Assembly (NCBI GenBank): GCA_036426205.1
Contig: CM071570.1
Location: 72,474,887 to 72,538,886, forward strand
Direction: 5' to 3'
Length of the DNA: 64,000 nt
Source of the DNA: Ascaphus truei
Lineage: Eukaryota > Chordata > Amphibia > Anura > Ascaphidae
Within the stretch, counting starts at the first letter, position 1, and every line of letters starts with the position of its first letter. The notes under the pieces were generated by a model. That model did not search any database. It was not told where the DNA came from and was given only the letters and a program-made list of their open reading frames with translations. Below are positions 24,601 to 35,868 of this stretch, one piece after another. The translations under genes were made by a program, and so were the position numbers.

Positions 24601-25600
24601 CCCCTGCCATCAGTGCGCGGAGTGTGGGAGAAGGAAAGGCCACCGTAGGAGATGGCAGCTTCCAGAGCAAAGTCAGACTGAGTGAGCCAGGTCTCAGTTA
24701 TAGCAAAGAGAAGCAGGGAGTGAGAGAGAAAGAAGTCATGCACAGAGAGGAACTTGTTAGAGAGGGAGCGAGCATTCCAAAGGGCACAGGAGAAAGGGAG
24801 AGAGGAGGGAGGGTGGCAGGTGATGGGTATGAGGTTGGAGGGGTTGACACCAGAAGGAGTAGAGGTTGCAGTTGGCAGGCGAGGACGAGAGCATGTAGGA
24901 ATAAGACAGGGACCAGGATTGGGAGAGATATCCCCAGAAGCAAGGAGGAGAAGCATGGATAGAAAGAGAATGTGTGAGGAGGATTTGTAGGGGTGTGTTT
25001 TAGTGCAGGGGATATAGCTGTGTGGTGTCAGAGGACGCAGGTAAGAAAGGAGTTCATGTGAACAGAGAAGTGGTGAAGGAAGGAGAGATGGAGATATATG
25101 AATGGAGTTAGAGACATAGTGAGGCTGGTAAAAAGAAGTGCATAATTTGAGCAGAAGTGAAGTCACAGCACATATAAATGGTAAAGGCAGCATCACAGCA
25201 GTAATGATGCAGTCTGGTATAGATGATATCCTCCTTTCCAGCGTAGATCAAATGCAGGAATCAGGGCCAGATGGGGTGTCCACTTCTTCCTCACTTCTTT
25301 GGAACTTCCTTTTAAACTTCAGTTGTTCAGTAGTCATGCCACTTATAATGGGCCACTTGGATATGGGCTGCAGGCAGACTAGCTGTTCTGACTGGGTTTA
25401 TATAGGCCTAAAAAGTCACCTGACAGTGTTGTTCTGTCTGCTTAATTAGCACATCTGAGGCACATTCAAACAAATGGTTTTCTACACAGGGTGTTCCCTG
25501 CCTAGGTGGCAACACTTAATTTGATTAGGGGTAGACAGAAAACAGCATTCAGAGATGGTTTTTACCTAGCATTGGATCACTTGCATATACTATATAAGCT
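21692..25600 (-). mobile_element. L2-clade LINE, near full length
   Basis: Contains the intact ORF at 25196-21990, a 3' UTR with AGATTGTAAGCTCCTCGGGG and GTGAAGCGCTATGTACATT, and a tail of repeated ACAAT units ending near 21692. The 5' boundary is unclear, somewhere upstream of 25200 (perhaps 25440-25600). A truncated sibling lies at 12.66-13.65 kb. Confidence 0.9.
21990..25196 (-). CDS. L2-type LINE polyprotein (2A-like, APE, RT)
   Basis: A single uninterrupted 1068-residue frame. Residues 75-96 form a hydrophobic stretch ending in the 2A-like motif GDISPNPGP. The APE-type endonuclease (about 137-352) shows [15 protein letters not shown] (E168), GDFNCH (D282, N284) and LSDHHLISF. The reverse transcriptase (about 560-830) shows [33 protein letters not shown] and YADD (791-794). 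The C-terminal region ends in APHLWHALP...HLLKEAYE. The protein nicks target DNA and copies its own RNA by target-primed reverse transcription in the nucleus. The first Met is chosen as the upstream-most in frame and includes the 2A-like segment. Codon and amino-acid bias to Ser, Leu and Pro is strong. All catalytic motifs I can see are intact. Confidence 0.93.
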   Translation of the reverse strand: MMLPLPFICAVTSLLLKLCTSFYQPHYVSNSIHISPSLLPSPLLCSHELLSYLRPLTPHSYIPCTKTHPYKSSSHILFLSMLLLLASGDISPNPGPCLIPTCSRPRLPTATSTPSGVNPSNLIPITCHPPSSLPFSCALWNARSLSNKFLSVHDFFLSHSLLLFAITETWLTQSDFALEAAISYGGLSFSHTPRTDGRGGGVGLLLSSLCRYRTLPIPIPPSLAFPSFEAHTVQIFSPLPVHVAVSYRPPTSTHPPSAFLSHFESWLSFFLSSDSPVLLLGDFNCHIDDPSLPWASRFLSLTSSFGLQQWTAASTHKDGHYLDLVFTKNFSLSDFSISPFPLSDHHLISFSLSRFSPSSTLRFCRNLRSIYLPDFESTLRSSLSSLSSATDPDNLVRNYNSVLSSSLDLHAPLSLCRTRPSNPRPWLNSHTHMLRSSTRSSERLWRKSHTLADFIHNKCMLSCFNSALSQAKQAYFSALINMHKSNPHRLFSVFDTLLKPPSAASPSSISAQDFADYFKEKVESIRQNIPSVSSSHPTPLPNSPPAFLDSFSTVSKEDVSLLIATSTSTTCPLDPIPSHLLKPLAPTIIPTLTHIFNSSLCSGTFPSSLKHATVIPLLKNSKLDPTCLSNYRPVSLLPFASKLLERLVFSRLLHFLNTYSLLDPLQSGFHTAHSTETALTKITDDLHAAKDRGHYTLLILLDLSAAFDTVDHPLLLHILHTLGIQNKALSWISSCLSHRTFSVSSANTSSSSIDLSVGVPQGSVLGPLLFSLYTLSLGDLITSFGFKYHLYADDTQIYFSTPDLTPAVQTKVSECLSAISSWMALRRLKLNMAKTELLILPPKPGPTTSFHITVGTTIIHPVAQARCLGVTLDSSLTFAPHIQNISKTCRFFLRNITKIRPFLCCSTAKTLTQALILSHLDYCNLLLSGLPASHLSPLQSILNAAARITLLFPRSVSASPLLKSLSWLPIKSRISHSILLLTFKALHSSAPPYISALISRYAPSRLLRSAQGCLLSTPFLSKALSRLKPFSLTAPHLWHALPLSTRLAPSLSTFKTHLNTHLLKEAYE

Positions 25601-26890
25601 AAAGAGACGCAGCTACGAGGGGAAGAGGAGGGGGGAGAGCGGAAAAGGCAAAAAGTCCGAAACTCTACACATCATATCCCATATCTCCGGTTCTGGAGGG
25701 TCAGAGGGCCATGGTTTGGGGTGCCTGTAGTCACTGTTTGGCATGCTGCGAAACCATTCCTCGACCTCTCTGACCCACCCTACAGAGTATGGACCCCCTA
25801 AAGGTTCGGGAGTTTTCCCATAGACTTCAATGGCGGCCGGTGCCCCATTGACTGGCTAAGGTGGAGAAACCCCATAGGCTTCAACGACGACGATGCCCCG
25901 TTGATGAAAGTCTATGGCGCCAGACTCCCAGCCGCCCAGTGGCGGTGGATTATTGGACATTGGCCGGGATTAGGGATTTGATTGAAAGTCTATGGTACGG
26001 CGGAAGCCGTTGGGTTCAATGGGGTTTAGTGGAAACTGTGATATTTTACAGCGGGAATGTGTGTTAAGTATTGAACGTGTTTTATAGTGGTATATTTCTG
26101 TATCTGGTTCTGAAGGTCACAGCGGGCTGAAACTTGGACCTCCTATAGTGTCCCTGCTGTTCCGGCGTAGTAAGGCTGGAAGTTAGGATCGCTGCGACCA
26201 CTAACGGAACCGGATATTTTAATATGTAATGTGTTTTAAACTTAACACTGTATTCCAAAGCAGGGATATAAAAAACCGCGAAGATCCTTCACACAAAGGA
26301 ATGAAATGGTCAGGGCGGGCGACCCAAAGTCTAGGAACCCAAGTACTGATCAAAGACTCCGCCACTCACTTGTTACATGAGGGGTAAAGAGAAACATCAA
26401 ACTGGAGTGGTTTGTAAGTGTTATATCTTACACTTACAAACAATGAAGATTCGTCTCGCAATCAGATACGTCATCAGTAGTAGACTGGCCGGCGCCCCTG
26501 ATTTGATGTGGGGGGTATGGTTGGATTAAAACTGTGTTTTCCCCGTTAGGGATTGGATACAATATAATGTTCACAATAGTCTGTAATTCAATGTAAGAAT
26601 AAGGGTTACAAAGGTAATATAAAACTGTGGTGTCAACCATACAGTTTTGTTCTTCTGATTTCACCTTGAATGTCACGGATTGCTGGGGAATTGCTAGCTG
26701 AAACTTCTTCATTCCCCAACCCTGAGTAATTTGTTACCTTCTTAGCCTGTTAATTGTACTATATTGCTGTGTTCACCTTTTAAGAATAAATAATTTTTAT
26801 TCTATTAAGCCTCGTTCAGTTCAATCCAGATATTTGTGGTTGTTTGTTAATCTTGTTCAAAGTTACCGTGACAGTCCACATGCATGGCTA
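25600..26890. other. Unidentified repeat, possibly LTR-like
   Basis: No coding signal. CCCATAGACTTCAATGG-type motifs recur around 25820-26030 (CATAGGCTTCAA, GAAAGTCTATGG twice), as a degenerate internal repeat. An AATAAA at 26784-26789 near the right end would suit an LTR in plus orientation, but I cannot define TG...CA ends or a duplication. Confidence 0.3.
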
Positions 26891-27269
26891 TCACAAGCAG
26901 TATAGTATCTGTGCAATGTGTCAGTTACAGCACTATCTCATTACTGAATGTGGATATATATATGCCAAATACTGACAAATAGATTGAAAGTTCCCTTACA
27001 ACAACTGATTAACCTAGGCCAAGTGGGCGAAGTATAATATGAGGAAGTTACACATCCACACACTATATCCAGAAAACATCCAGAAAAAACGTCCACCACA
27101 ATGTCTCATCTCCCATGGAGGCTCCGAAAACCTTCGACAGGTTGGCTGGACTTCATGGAGAGTTTGAGCCCATATCCAGCTGGCCCAGTATTAAGTGGAT
27201 CATGGACTACTGATCAGCTGGAAGTTTAAAAGAAGGACTCTTCCCTAATGGTATTGTCCTTCTCTCCTC

Positions 27270-27665
27270 TTCTCCTCAGGTAAAAAACCATCTCTTAAAG
27301 TCGACATTAATGCTTTGTGGTCGTGGTATTTATAGTATATGCAAGTGAGCCAACAATCTAGGTAAAAACATATCTCCAATCATCATTGAAGCCTTTGCTG
27401 TGTGGGATATTATAGTATATGCAAGTGATCCAATGCTAGGTAAAACACCATCCTCTAATCATCATTGAAGCCCTTTTGCTGTGTGCTATATATATGTATC
27501 AGTGGAAAGGGATCCTCAATTGCTAGGAAAAACCATCATAATCCCTTGAAGCCTTTGCGGTGTTATTTGGCTGTTGTATTGTATTTTATATATCGTATAT
27601 GCAAAGGATCCAATGCAGGTTAAAAAAACCATCTTAAATCATCATGAAGCTGGCTGTGTGGTAAG
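27270..27665 (+). repeat. Degenerate tandem repeat, about 4 units
   Basis: Units of roughly 85-130 bp share AATCATCATTGAAGCC, TTTGCTGTGTG, TATAGTATATGCAAGTGATCC and AGGTAAAAAC. The array abuts a hammerhead-like motif at 27697 and probably belongs to the 3' terminus of the adjacent PLE. Confidence 0.75.
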
Positions 27666-27696
27666 TGGCTGGTATGGTAAAAAAGTACTCAGGGAT

Positions 27697-27740
27697 AGTA
27701 GCAACGCGTTTTGCCCTTCTTGGGCTTCCTCAGGCTCCGT
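27697..27740 (-). ncRNA. Hammerhead-like motif b (C3-G8 core)
   Basis: Minus strand: core CTGAGGA (27727-27733) fits CUGANGA exactly. Stem II is GCCC/GGGC. The GAA box reads AAA (G12 changed), then stem III ACGCGT (27704-27709), T at the cleavage position and GCTAC. Loss of G12, which acts as general base in the hammerhead, predicts inactivity. Confidence 0.5.
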
Positions 27741-27965
27741 AGATAGGTATGGCTGGGGTCATAGTCTTATATAGGGATCCCTTAGCCAATCCGATCCTTT
27801 CCCTGAGTCCCTCCCTTGCTTGGATGACGTCGCTCAAATAATCCTCTCTGCTGTCTTGTCTCAAGGGTAATGAGCGCTCGAAAATCGCGGTCTCACTACT
27901 ATATCTTACACCTCTTGCCCCATTCAGTGCTGGGAGTATGATACATGATGTATTCACAAGTTGTG

Positions 27966-28350
27966 TGTTAAATAAATAAATAAATGCGTGCGCTGAGTCA
28001 GCCTGACCTCACGGGTCTTGAGAACATGGTGGATGAATAAAGGAATGGAGAAATGGATATGCTTTGTCAGCATAACTTCACAGGACATTGAAATATGATA
28101 AATAAATGAATCAATGAATGTGGGCACTGTGTCAACACAGCCTCACAGGGCGTAGGAACATGGTAGATCAATAAATAAATGCGGGCACTGTGTCTGTACA
28201 GCCTCCCAGGTCATTGGGACATGATAAATATATAAATAAAAACGTGCACTGTATCAGCACAACCTCACATTTAGTTGAAACATAGTGCATAACTAAATAC
28301 GTGCTCTGTGTCAGCACAACCTCTCAGGTCATTGTAACATATGCTCAATA
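27966..28350 (+). repeat. Tandem repeat of about 60-90 bp, 5-6 units
   Basis: Units share GTGCTGTGTCAGCACAACCTCAC-like text, CAGGTCATTGGAACATG and GATAAATAAATAAATG with drift. Sits in the 3' flank of the minus-strand PLE. Confidence 0.75.
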
Positions 28351-28851
28351 TGAGATAAATTTAGTAGACAGACCTCTCACTTGTATAATAACATATTGCT
28401 TATTTTATCACAAAGGTGTACATAGTGATTACATAATTAATAGTTTAAAAACACATACAGATATATAAATAGCTTTCTGAGTAAAAGAACAAGTGTCCTT
28501 AATTTAATATTAAAAACAATTTAAATAGTGAAATTTCTCATTTAAAATCATAGACATTAATAAAGCAACACACATATGGATATGAAAGATACATACTTGG
28601 TGATGATTGTTAAAAAATTAAACATGGGTATGGTCATAAATACGTCATATTGTCGTTCTTGATGAGAGATATTATCTGGAATGGAACATGACAAAACATA
28701 ATAAAATCAGTATCTTGTATCAGGATTAATACAGAATCATGCTCAACCTAAATCTGACAGAGTCGCTGATGGCTATATTAAAACATATGGTGACTCATAA
28801 AGAAACATGCGTGTCACCAAACGATATGAGTGCTGCGAGACATACTATCGA

Positions 28852-31344
28852 TTAAATGAAGGCCCCAAGGTCTATGTCTATATTCAGACCTTTTGGGGTT
28901 AGGGTCTTCAACTTGTAGATCCAATATGTCTCGCGCTGGCAGAGTTTTAGTAATCTATCACCTCCTCTCCAATGTGGGTCTACTCTCTCGATCCCCTTGT
29001 AGCTTAAACCTTCGGGATTACCTCCGTGGCATAGGCTGAAGTGCCTGGAGACGCTGTGTGTCATTACCTGCCTGTGTATATTGCCCAAGTGCTCCAGCAC
29101 GCGGACCCTGAGCGGTCTTGACGTGCGGCCCACGTACTGGAGACCACAAGGGCAGGCCAGCAGATACACCACATACTCAGTTCTACAATTTATCATTTGC
29201 TTGATCTTAAAAGCCTTTTTTGTGGTATTAGAGCTAAAAGACGCTTTCTCCCCCTTTACTACTTGTTTACAGGCTTTACAGTCTTGGCATCCGAAAAAGC
29301 CTATAGGGGGGGTAACCACTGATTACCGTTTGGAGTTTTTGTTCTCCTGAAAGTGCTTGGTGCTAATTTTGCTTTAATAGACTGAGCTTTCCTGAATATA
29401 ACTCTTGGTATGTCAGGAATGTGTCCATTAAGGATTGGATCCTTCTGGACGACATGCCAGTGCTTCTGTATAATGTCCCTTACTTTATTAGCTTCCATGC
29501 TGTAAGTTGTAATAAACGCTGAATTAAAATTACTCTCATTTTCCTTTTTATTGGTTTTCAACAAATCGCCTCTGGGGATTGCTTCCAGTTTTTTAGCTGC
29601 TTCATTAATAATTCTGGGTTGGTATCCTCTCTCTAAAAATTTCCCCTCTAACGTATTTGCCTGCATTTTAAATATTTCGTGATCCGAGCAATTCCTTTTA
29701 ATTCTCCTGAACTGGCCATAGGGGATGTTATTAAGCCACTTCGGGTGGTGGCAACTAGAGGACAGAAGAAAGTTGTTTGCATCAGTTGGCTTAAAGAAAG
29801 TTTTTGTTTTAATTTGGCTCTGTTCTACATATATCGTTAAATCAAGGAAGTTAATTGTGTCCTTGCTGTGTTCTGAGGTGAATTCTAGGTTGATGTTGTT
29901 TTTATTTATATGGTTAATGAATTCTCCTAGCATTATTTCGCTCCCCTTCCACACGAACAACACATCATCGATGTAGCGATGCCATGAAATCAAATTGGCA
30001 CTGAATGGGTTATTTGACCATATTGTGTTCTCCTCCCAGTTTGACATAAAGATGTTGGCAAAGCTTGGGGCGAACCGCGTGCCCATCGCGGTCCCACACA
30101 GTTGTAGGAACAGATCATCATTAAACCAAAAAACATTATGGCTTAAAATAAAATGGATACTGTCTAAAATAAAAGTACCCTGTTCCTTTTTGATGAGTGT
30201 GTCTTTGGACATGACTTTTGACACTGCCTCTATACCGTCTTGATGTCTTATACATGTATATAGAGATTTGACGTCACATGTACCCAGTATGTAATCGTCC
30301 TGCCAGTCCATCTCCTGTAGTAAATTTAGGACCTGCGTTGTATCCTTTAAATAGGATTTGCCTGCAGTTGCGTATTTCTGAAGGAAGAAGTCTACATATT
30401 CAGATAGGTTTTGCGTAAGAGACCCAATACCGGAAATTATCGGCCTCCCAGGGGGAGTTTCCAAGCATTTATGTATTTTCGGTAGAAAATAAAACACTGG
30501 TAAAATTGGTTTTTCCTGTTGTATGTAGCCCCATTCCTTTGTTGTTAATATTCCTAAACTTTTTCCACTGTCTAGGATCTCGTCTAGTTCCCTTTTATAA
30601 GAATTCGTCGGGTCACTTAGCAGTTTTTTATAGGTTTTGTTATCCTCTAAGATTCTCCCTGCTTCTTGTAGATAGTACTCAGTGTCCATCACCACCACTC
30701 CCCCCCCCTTTGTCAGCTGGTTTGATGGTGATGGACTTATCCTCCACTAGAACTTTCAAGGCTTCCTTCTCCTTACTGCTGAGGTTATCTTTAAGTTTTT
30801 TTGAGGTCTCTGTCAATTTCTCAAGGTCGTCTGCAATCAGTTGATGATAGACCTCTAAATAATGCCCCTTGCTGCCACTTGGGTTAAACTTGGACTTCTC
30901 CCGTAGTTTTGAATGGACGAAACTATCTTCTACACTGTTCACGAGTTGTGTCTCTTGCCTTGCTCCCGTTAATTCCCTACTTTGGGCATCCTTATTGAGG
31001 AAAAAACGCTTAATAGTGAGCTGTCTTAGGAATTTATTTGCGTCTAAGAACATACTGAATCCACTAGGTTTGGTTGCTGGAGCAAAATTTAGGCCCCTGG
31101 CTATTAGATCAACTTGTGTTTGGTTCAATTTAACTTTGCTAATGTTAAAAACTCCTCCTACTTGGCTGCTTTTTTTGACTTGCTTCCTTCTCCCTCTCTG
31201 TCCTCTCTTTCTCTTTTTTTCCCTCTGTTGCTTTCTTCCGTGCCCCTGTCTGTGAGTGTCTCCTGTTGATTCTGTGAATGTTGTCCCTGCATGGGACTTT
31301 GATCTAAAAAAGATACCGCAGTATCCTGTTTGGTTCTTTCCCAT
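28852..31344 (-). pseudogene. Penelope-like RT with GIY-YIG endonuclease (ORF2)
   Basis: Three overlapping minus-strand frames, in order. 31344-30679: basic N-terminus, then KLNQTQVDLIARGLNFAP, a PLE hallmark, and KPADKGG. 30698-29301: RT with FLPKIHK, GRPIISG, CDVKSLYTCI, GTAMGTRFAPSFANIFM and YIDD at residues 242-245 of that piece. 29319-28852: a Cys-rich CQDCKAC knuckle, then the GIY-YIG domain (VVYLLACPCGLQYVGRT, a downstream Arg/Glu helix and LKTLTPKGLN). PLEs use this RT-endonuclease for target-primed insertion. Both frame breaks fall in homopolymers (nine C at 30700-30708, seven G at 29306-29312), so the gene may be intact in life and interrupted only in the assembly. I mark it as broken as given. 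Confidence 0.9.
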
Positions 31345-32424
31345 ACCGGGTTCCTCACTGGGGATCGGCTGATGTGCCTCTGTTTCCTTTCCTCGTCCCT
31401 CCTCGGTCTTGATCTATCCCGTCTATCTCTATGGTCCTCCCTTGTCTCCCTCCAATGATGATTCTCTCTCCTCTCCTCCCTTTCTCTTCTTCCTTCTCTC
31501 CCGTAATGTTGCTGTCTGTCCCAATCTCTTACTCTTTCTTGACTCCAATGGTCCCTTCTATATTGGTGACTCCTGTCATAGGGTTCATATCTACTGGTCT
31601 CCCTTTGGTGATATGGGTTACTGTGATAATAAGGTCTATAGTGATGGGGCTCCCCCTTATCTGCTGGTTTTCTCTCTCTATCTCTCCTTTCCATTTCCTG
31701 GCATGGCTCTCTTTCCTTCTTTGGGGGGGCAGGGGGGGGGAGGTGGGGGGATGGGATCTTTTGTGGTGTTGGTATATTTAGTTTTTTTCTTCTCGTTTGA
31801 CTGAGTTCTAAATCTCCTTGGGGTATGTGTGCTGTATTCTCTGCCTCTCTCGGGATTTTTATTCCCCCCACTTTTATCCCATTTTTTGTTTAGCCCTTCC
31901 TCATAGTCTTCTTTGTCTCGTTTAAATTTGCTGTTTTTGCTAATCTCCAAGCTTTTCTCAAGGGCATCAATCTCATCCGAGAGTTTTTTGTTCCTTTCTA
32001 GGAAAGTTTGGTGCTCCATTAGTGGCTCTAATTTGACTTTAATTTGGTTTACCTCTTCGTCTATTTTTCCCAATGTATGTTTGTGGTGGTCAATTAATAG
32101 CTTGATTAGGTCCCTGCCACAAGTGTCCAAAATGCCTTCCCACATTACAGTATACTCGATCTCTTCTAAATCGAAGGACGTTTTTTTGCTGGTCCTTAGA
32201 CCCCTCGGGATCCTATTCACCCTTAGATATTCTTCCAAATATGCCTTATCTAATATTTTTCTTGTTTCCTTTTTGAGGAGTTTATCTAATTTATCAAATT
32301 CTTCGCTAATTATTTCTTTATCTTCTCTTTCCTCTGTGTTTTTCATCCTACTTTCCATGTCTCTCTCTTTTTGTAGTCTCTTCTCGAAAATGTTAATGGT
32401 AGTTTCAGTTGTTTCCATTTCCAT
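31158..32424 (-). pseudogene. PLE-associated ORF1: coiled coil plus Arg/Asp-rich tail
   Basis: First piece, 32424-31678: a Glu/Lys-rich helical N-terminus (EKRLQKERDMESRMKNTEER), an LLKKETRKILDKAYLEEYLR helix and a likely coiled coil (IDALEKSLEI). Second piece, 31871-31158 in another frame: proline stretch, then a long RD/RE/HYR-rich region (YRRDHWSQERVRDWDRQQ, REEREENHHWRE-type) ending in a lysine-rich tail. The two frames exchange across G-runs at about 31727-31757. The ORF end overlaps the start of the RT frame by about 190 nt. No known domain is recognised. By analogy with LINE ORF1 proteins it could bind element RNA, which is inference. Confidence 0.7.
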
Positions 32425-33082
32425 GGTCCCTAATTTGATCTAAAGAGGGACTTGGATGGGATGTCCTAATATAGGTAAAGCCCTGTAATCTGTTTACCTC
32501 TACAAGGATGGGTTGCTGCCTCAGGTGTTGGGATGATTGGAACAGTGATGTACAGAAAAGCCCGGGCGCTACCTAGTAATGATTATTAATGGGGTGATGT
32601 AATCTTTGTAATTAAAGTAAAAGGTAAAGGAAAGGTTCCTTAAAAACAGTGCTTCAGCAAAATGGGGTACAATGGCAATGGTTGCTCAAAAATGTAGATG
32701 AACAGGTTAGGACAAGGTTAATTAAGTAATACAGAGTATTGGACCTAGTGCATCATAAAGCAGGGAGTGATATAAAAGATTAATCTGTCTGGTGAGGACA
32801 CATTTATAATGCTAGAAAAGCACCTCACCAGACTGGAAAAAATCTCTCTTACCTGCGGCACTGTTACTGGTCAGCAACTCCCCTGAATCCATGAGTGGGG
32901 AGAATCAAACTCTTTTGGAAACCTTGATCCATCTTGTGCGTGCATCACGCTGAGTAGGTAAGTATATAGAAAATTATCCAAGGATAGCAGCGGAGCACAG
33001 CTGAAGGACGGGATCAACACCAGCAATGAAAGGGTTAAAATTCTTCTTTATTGTAACATGGTGCAGTGGGGGAGACAGCAAC

Positions 33083-33127
33083 AACTCTAACGCGTTTCAG
33101 GCTATGCAGCCCTTTTTCAAAGAGTGA
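33083..33127 (-). ncRNA. Hammerhead-like motif d (U3-A8 core)
   Basis: Minus strand: stem I ACTCT, core TTGAAAA (33114-33120), stem II GGCT/AGCC with loop GCAT plus an outer A-T pair, GAA, short stem III ACGCGT (33090-33095), T at the cleavage site, AGAGT closing a perfect 5-bp stem I. AATAAA follows at 33047-33052. Core positions 3 and 8 are U and A, still complementary. Best formed of the variant-core copies. Confidence 0.6.
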
Positions 33128-33130
33128 AAT

Positions 33131-33908
33131 CGCGTCTCCACTACTCGCAGTTTTGAAGGGGAAACCCCGCCCACTTTTCCCAGAGATGCCGTGCGGTTTT
33201 CGCGCGAATGCTATTAGCTCTCTGATTGGTCAGAATAGACCTCCAACTGGGAGCTGGATCGGAGAGGCGTCTCTGGTAGCTGCAGATACCAGCTAGCCTT
33301 CTGTTTGGTCAGAGTTAGTCTCCAATCAGATTACTGATTTAGAGATGCATCTTTGGTGGTCAGGGTTACCCGTTCAGCCGCGGGAGTGGGGGAATTAACA
33401 AAGGGTAAAACATACAATTGTGAATGACAACACAAATATAAAAACAAAAATCAATGACAACGCAATCAATTTCCTCATATGGATAGATTCAGGATATGGA
33501 ATAGCCTAAGGTATATTATTGGTATACAGTGTATAGTTATATCAGAAGTATATAATTCCTTCTAGCCCTTAATTTATTTATAATCAATATACAGGGCAAA
33601 GAATTGTTCATGGAGATATTTAGTGATGAACAGTATGTTCCTATTTTTGTGCAGAACAATAAATGCCGAATCCATAGAGAATGAGTACACAAATGCAAAG
33701 AGAAGGCGACAGAAGAAGATGGGAGAATAAGTAAATGAATGAGCCGGGAGGAGGGGGATAAGGGGGTGGGGGGGAAAGGTGGGGGGGGGGGGGAGGCTGG
33801 GGGAGGAGTGAAAGAAGGAGAATAAAGATATACTGTGGATAAAGAAAAACAAATCATTATAATAAATCACTATAATATAATCTGTATGAGACATGGAACA
33901 TAAATAAA
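33131..33908. other. PLE flank; CCAAT boxes and G-run
   Basis: CTGATTGGTC occurs near 33220, a CCAAT box in reverse. A purine/G-rich tract at about 33745-33810 includes a run of roughly 14 G. No gene. Confidence 0.4.
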
Positions 33909-35805
33909 TCAAGTAAGAAAATGTTTTAATTCCCAGTCCTGGTTCATGCCCCTGGGTGCCATTGTCCCAAGGGCATAAATCCAGAACATCTCTCTACGAT
34001 TAAGCAGAGCTTCTCGATTGCCTCCCCTGACATGACTCTGAATGTGTTCAAGAGCACTATATGTGAAAGATCTTAATGTTCCCAGAGGGCAGTGATTAAA
34101 GTGGCGTGCGACCGGGTATCTGTCATCACGTTTCTTGATGCTCCTGATATGTTCATTAATGCGGACTTTTAACGGTCTTATTGTGCGGCCTACATAATTA
34201 CTCCCACAGGGACAGTTAAGTAGATATATCACAAAGTTGCTGTTACATGTAAGAAATTTCTCAATGCGATAAACCTGATTAGTATATATGTTCTTAATAG
34301 ATTTAAGTTCCTTGGCATATCTACATGTGTTACAGTTCCCACACCTAAAGAATCCCTTTGGTGTTGTGGGGGTGGGTTTCTTAGTAGAGCAGAACAGACT
34401 AGGTGATAAATGATTCCCAATGGTCTTGGCCTTTTTAAAGACTATTTGGGGGTTAGATTTAACTAAACTCTCTAGATCTCTATCCAATTTAAGGATAGAC
34501 CAATGTTTTTGTAAGATGCACCTAATCTGTTCTGCCTGCTTAGAATAGGTGGTTATGAAGAGTGGTACCTGATGGGTTGTATCTCTCTTAATTTTAATTT
34601 CTCCTCTTTTCTTTCTAGTATTTTTGCTGTTTCTGTTTAGGAGCTCTGCTCTATCTATTTTGAGTGCGTTCTCAAACGCAACCTCTAGGTCCTTCTCTCC
34701 ATAACCCCGACTCAGAAATCTTTGTCTGAGTTCCTCAGCCTGAAGGAGGAAGGATTGTTCCGTAGAGCAAATCCTCCTTAGTCTGAGGAACTGTCCCTTT
34801 GGAATACCCCGAATTAGGGATCTGGGGTGAGCACTGTTGGATCTGAGCAGCGAGTTTCTTGAGTTCGTTTTTCTAAATACATTTGTTTGTATACTCAGAT
34901 CTATGTCTATGTATAGGTGTAGATCAAGATAGTCGATCTTAGTTTCATGATAGTTATGAGAAAATTTCAAATTATAAGTATTTGCTTCCAGATATTCAAA
35001 AAAAGGAGTGTAGAGTGTCAATATCACCGTTCCAAATTAATATCAAATCATCTATAAATCTACGGTAAAACATAATGTTGTGCCTGAAAGGATTCTTATC
35101 ACCAAAAATGTGAGTGTTCTCCCAAAAACCCATGAATAAGTTCGCATATGAAGGTGCAAATGATGTGCCCATTGCTGTGCCTTGTGACTGTAAATAATAT
35201 TGTTTGTCAAACATAAAATAATTATGTTGTAACAAAAACATAAGTGCATCTAATAAAAAAGTGCTCTGTGCTAGGTTAAGGTTAGAGTGATTCAGAAAGT
35301 GACTTATAGCTTTAGTGCCCAAGGTGTGTTCAATTATTGTGTACAGTGAGGTCACATCCAATGTGACCCATATAAAAGTATTAGACCATTTTATGTTTTG
35401 AATATCTAGAAGCAAATCTGAAGAATCCCTTAGATAAGAAGGGAGTTCTTTTACAAAAGTCTGCAAAAAATAATCAATGTACCTAGATAAACCATCCCCC
35501 AAAGATCCAATACTGGAAATAATAGGTCTGCCAGGAGGGCTAACCAAAGATTTATGGATCTTTGGGAGATGGTGAAAAATAGGTACGTTGGGAAAGGGGT
35601 TATACAAATAAGCGACTTCTTGTTTTGTAAGAACACCCAATACGCTGCCCAGGTCCAACAGGTCACGAATTTCCATCAAAAAGGCCTGTGTGGGATCTTT
35701 ATCCAATTTACAATATGATTTCACATCACTAAGCTGTCTAAGGGCTTCTGAGTGGTAAGCCTCTGAGTGCATCACAACCACTGCACCCCCTTTGTCCGCA
35801 CTTTT
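33909..35805 (-). pseudogene. Penelope-like element 2, RT and GIY-YIG
   Basis: Two minus-strand frames. 35895-34996 holds KSADKGGAVVVM, HLPKIHK, GRPIISSIGSL, LDVTSLYT, GTAMGTSFAPSYANLFMG and FIDD (with F in place of Y). 35027-33909 continues with YLDLHLY, FITTYS, a Cys box (CGNCNTC) and the GIY-YIG domain (VIYLLNCPCGSNYVGRTIRP, with RGMNQDWELKHFLT at the end). The single frame break is at seven A (34998-35004), so a one-base indel explains it. The N-terminal PLE region before KSADKGG is missing and replaced by a duplicated linker piece. A different subfamily from element 1, judging by many substitutions. Confidence 0.9.
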
Positions 35806-35810
35806 TATAA

Positions 35811-35868
35811 ACCTGATTAGTATATATATTCTTAATAGATTTAAGTTCCTTGGTATATCTACATCTAC
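35811..35868 (-). repeat. Duplicated PLE linker segment
   Basis: About 58 bp (ATAAACCTGATTAGTATAT onward) nearly identical, with two mismatches, to 34269-34326 inside PLE 2. There it encodes the linker KELKSIKNIYTNQVYR before the endonuclease. It sits directly upstream of KSADKGG on the same strand, so the RT begins at a chimeric junction. Confidence 0.85.

Larger units (their letters stand above)
28351..33130 (-). mobile_element. Penelope-like element 1, nearly complete
   Basis: Minus-strand order: hammerhead-like motif d and AATAAA (33.05-33.13 kb), about 600 nt of leader, ORF1, overlapping RT/GIY-YIG ORF2, an AT-rich 3' region, tandem repeats and hammerhead-like motif b (27.70-27.74 kb). 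Hammerhead-type motifs at both ends match the known association of such ribozymes with PLE pseudo-LTRs, though these two copies differ too much to be one LTR pair. Exact ends are not resolved. Confidence 0.7.

Noticed and set aside
22000..24990. Plus-strand frames opposite the L2 ORF (for example 24411-24962)
   Set aside because: Shadow frames of the intact minus-strand LINE protein.
27270..28350. Spaced repeats considered as a CRISPR array
   Set aside because: Units are long, degenerate and directly adjacent, in a eukaryotic PLE flank; no spacer regularity.
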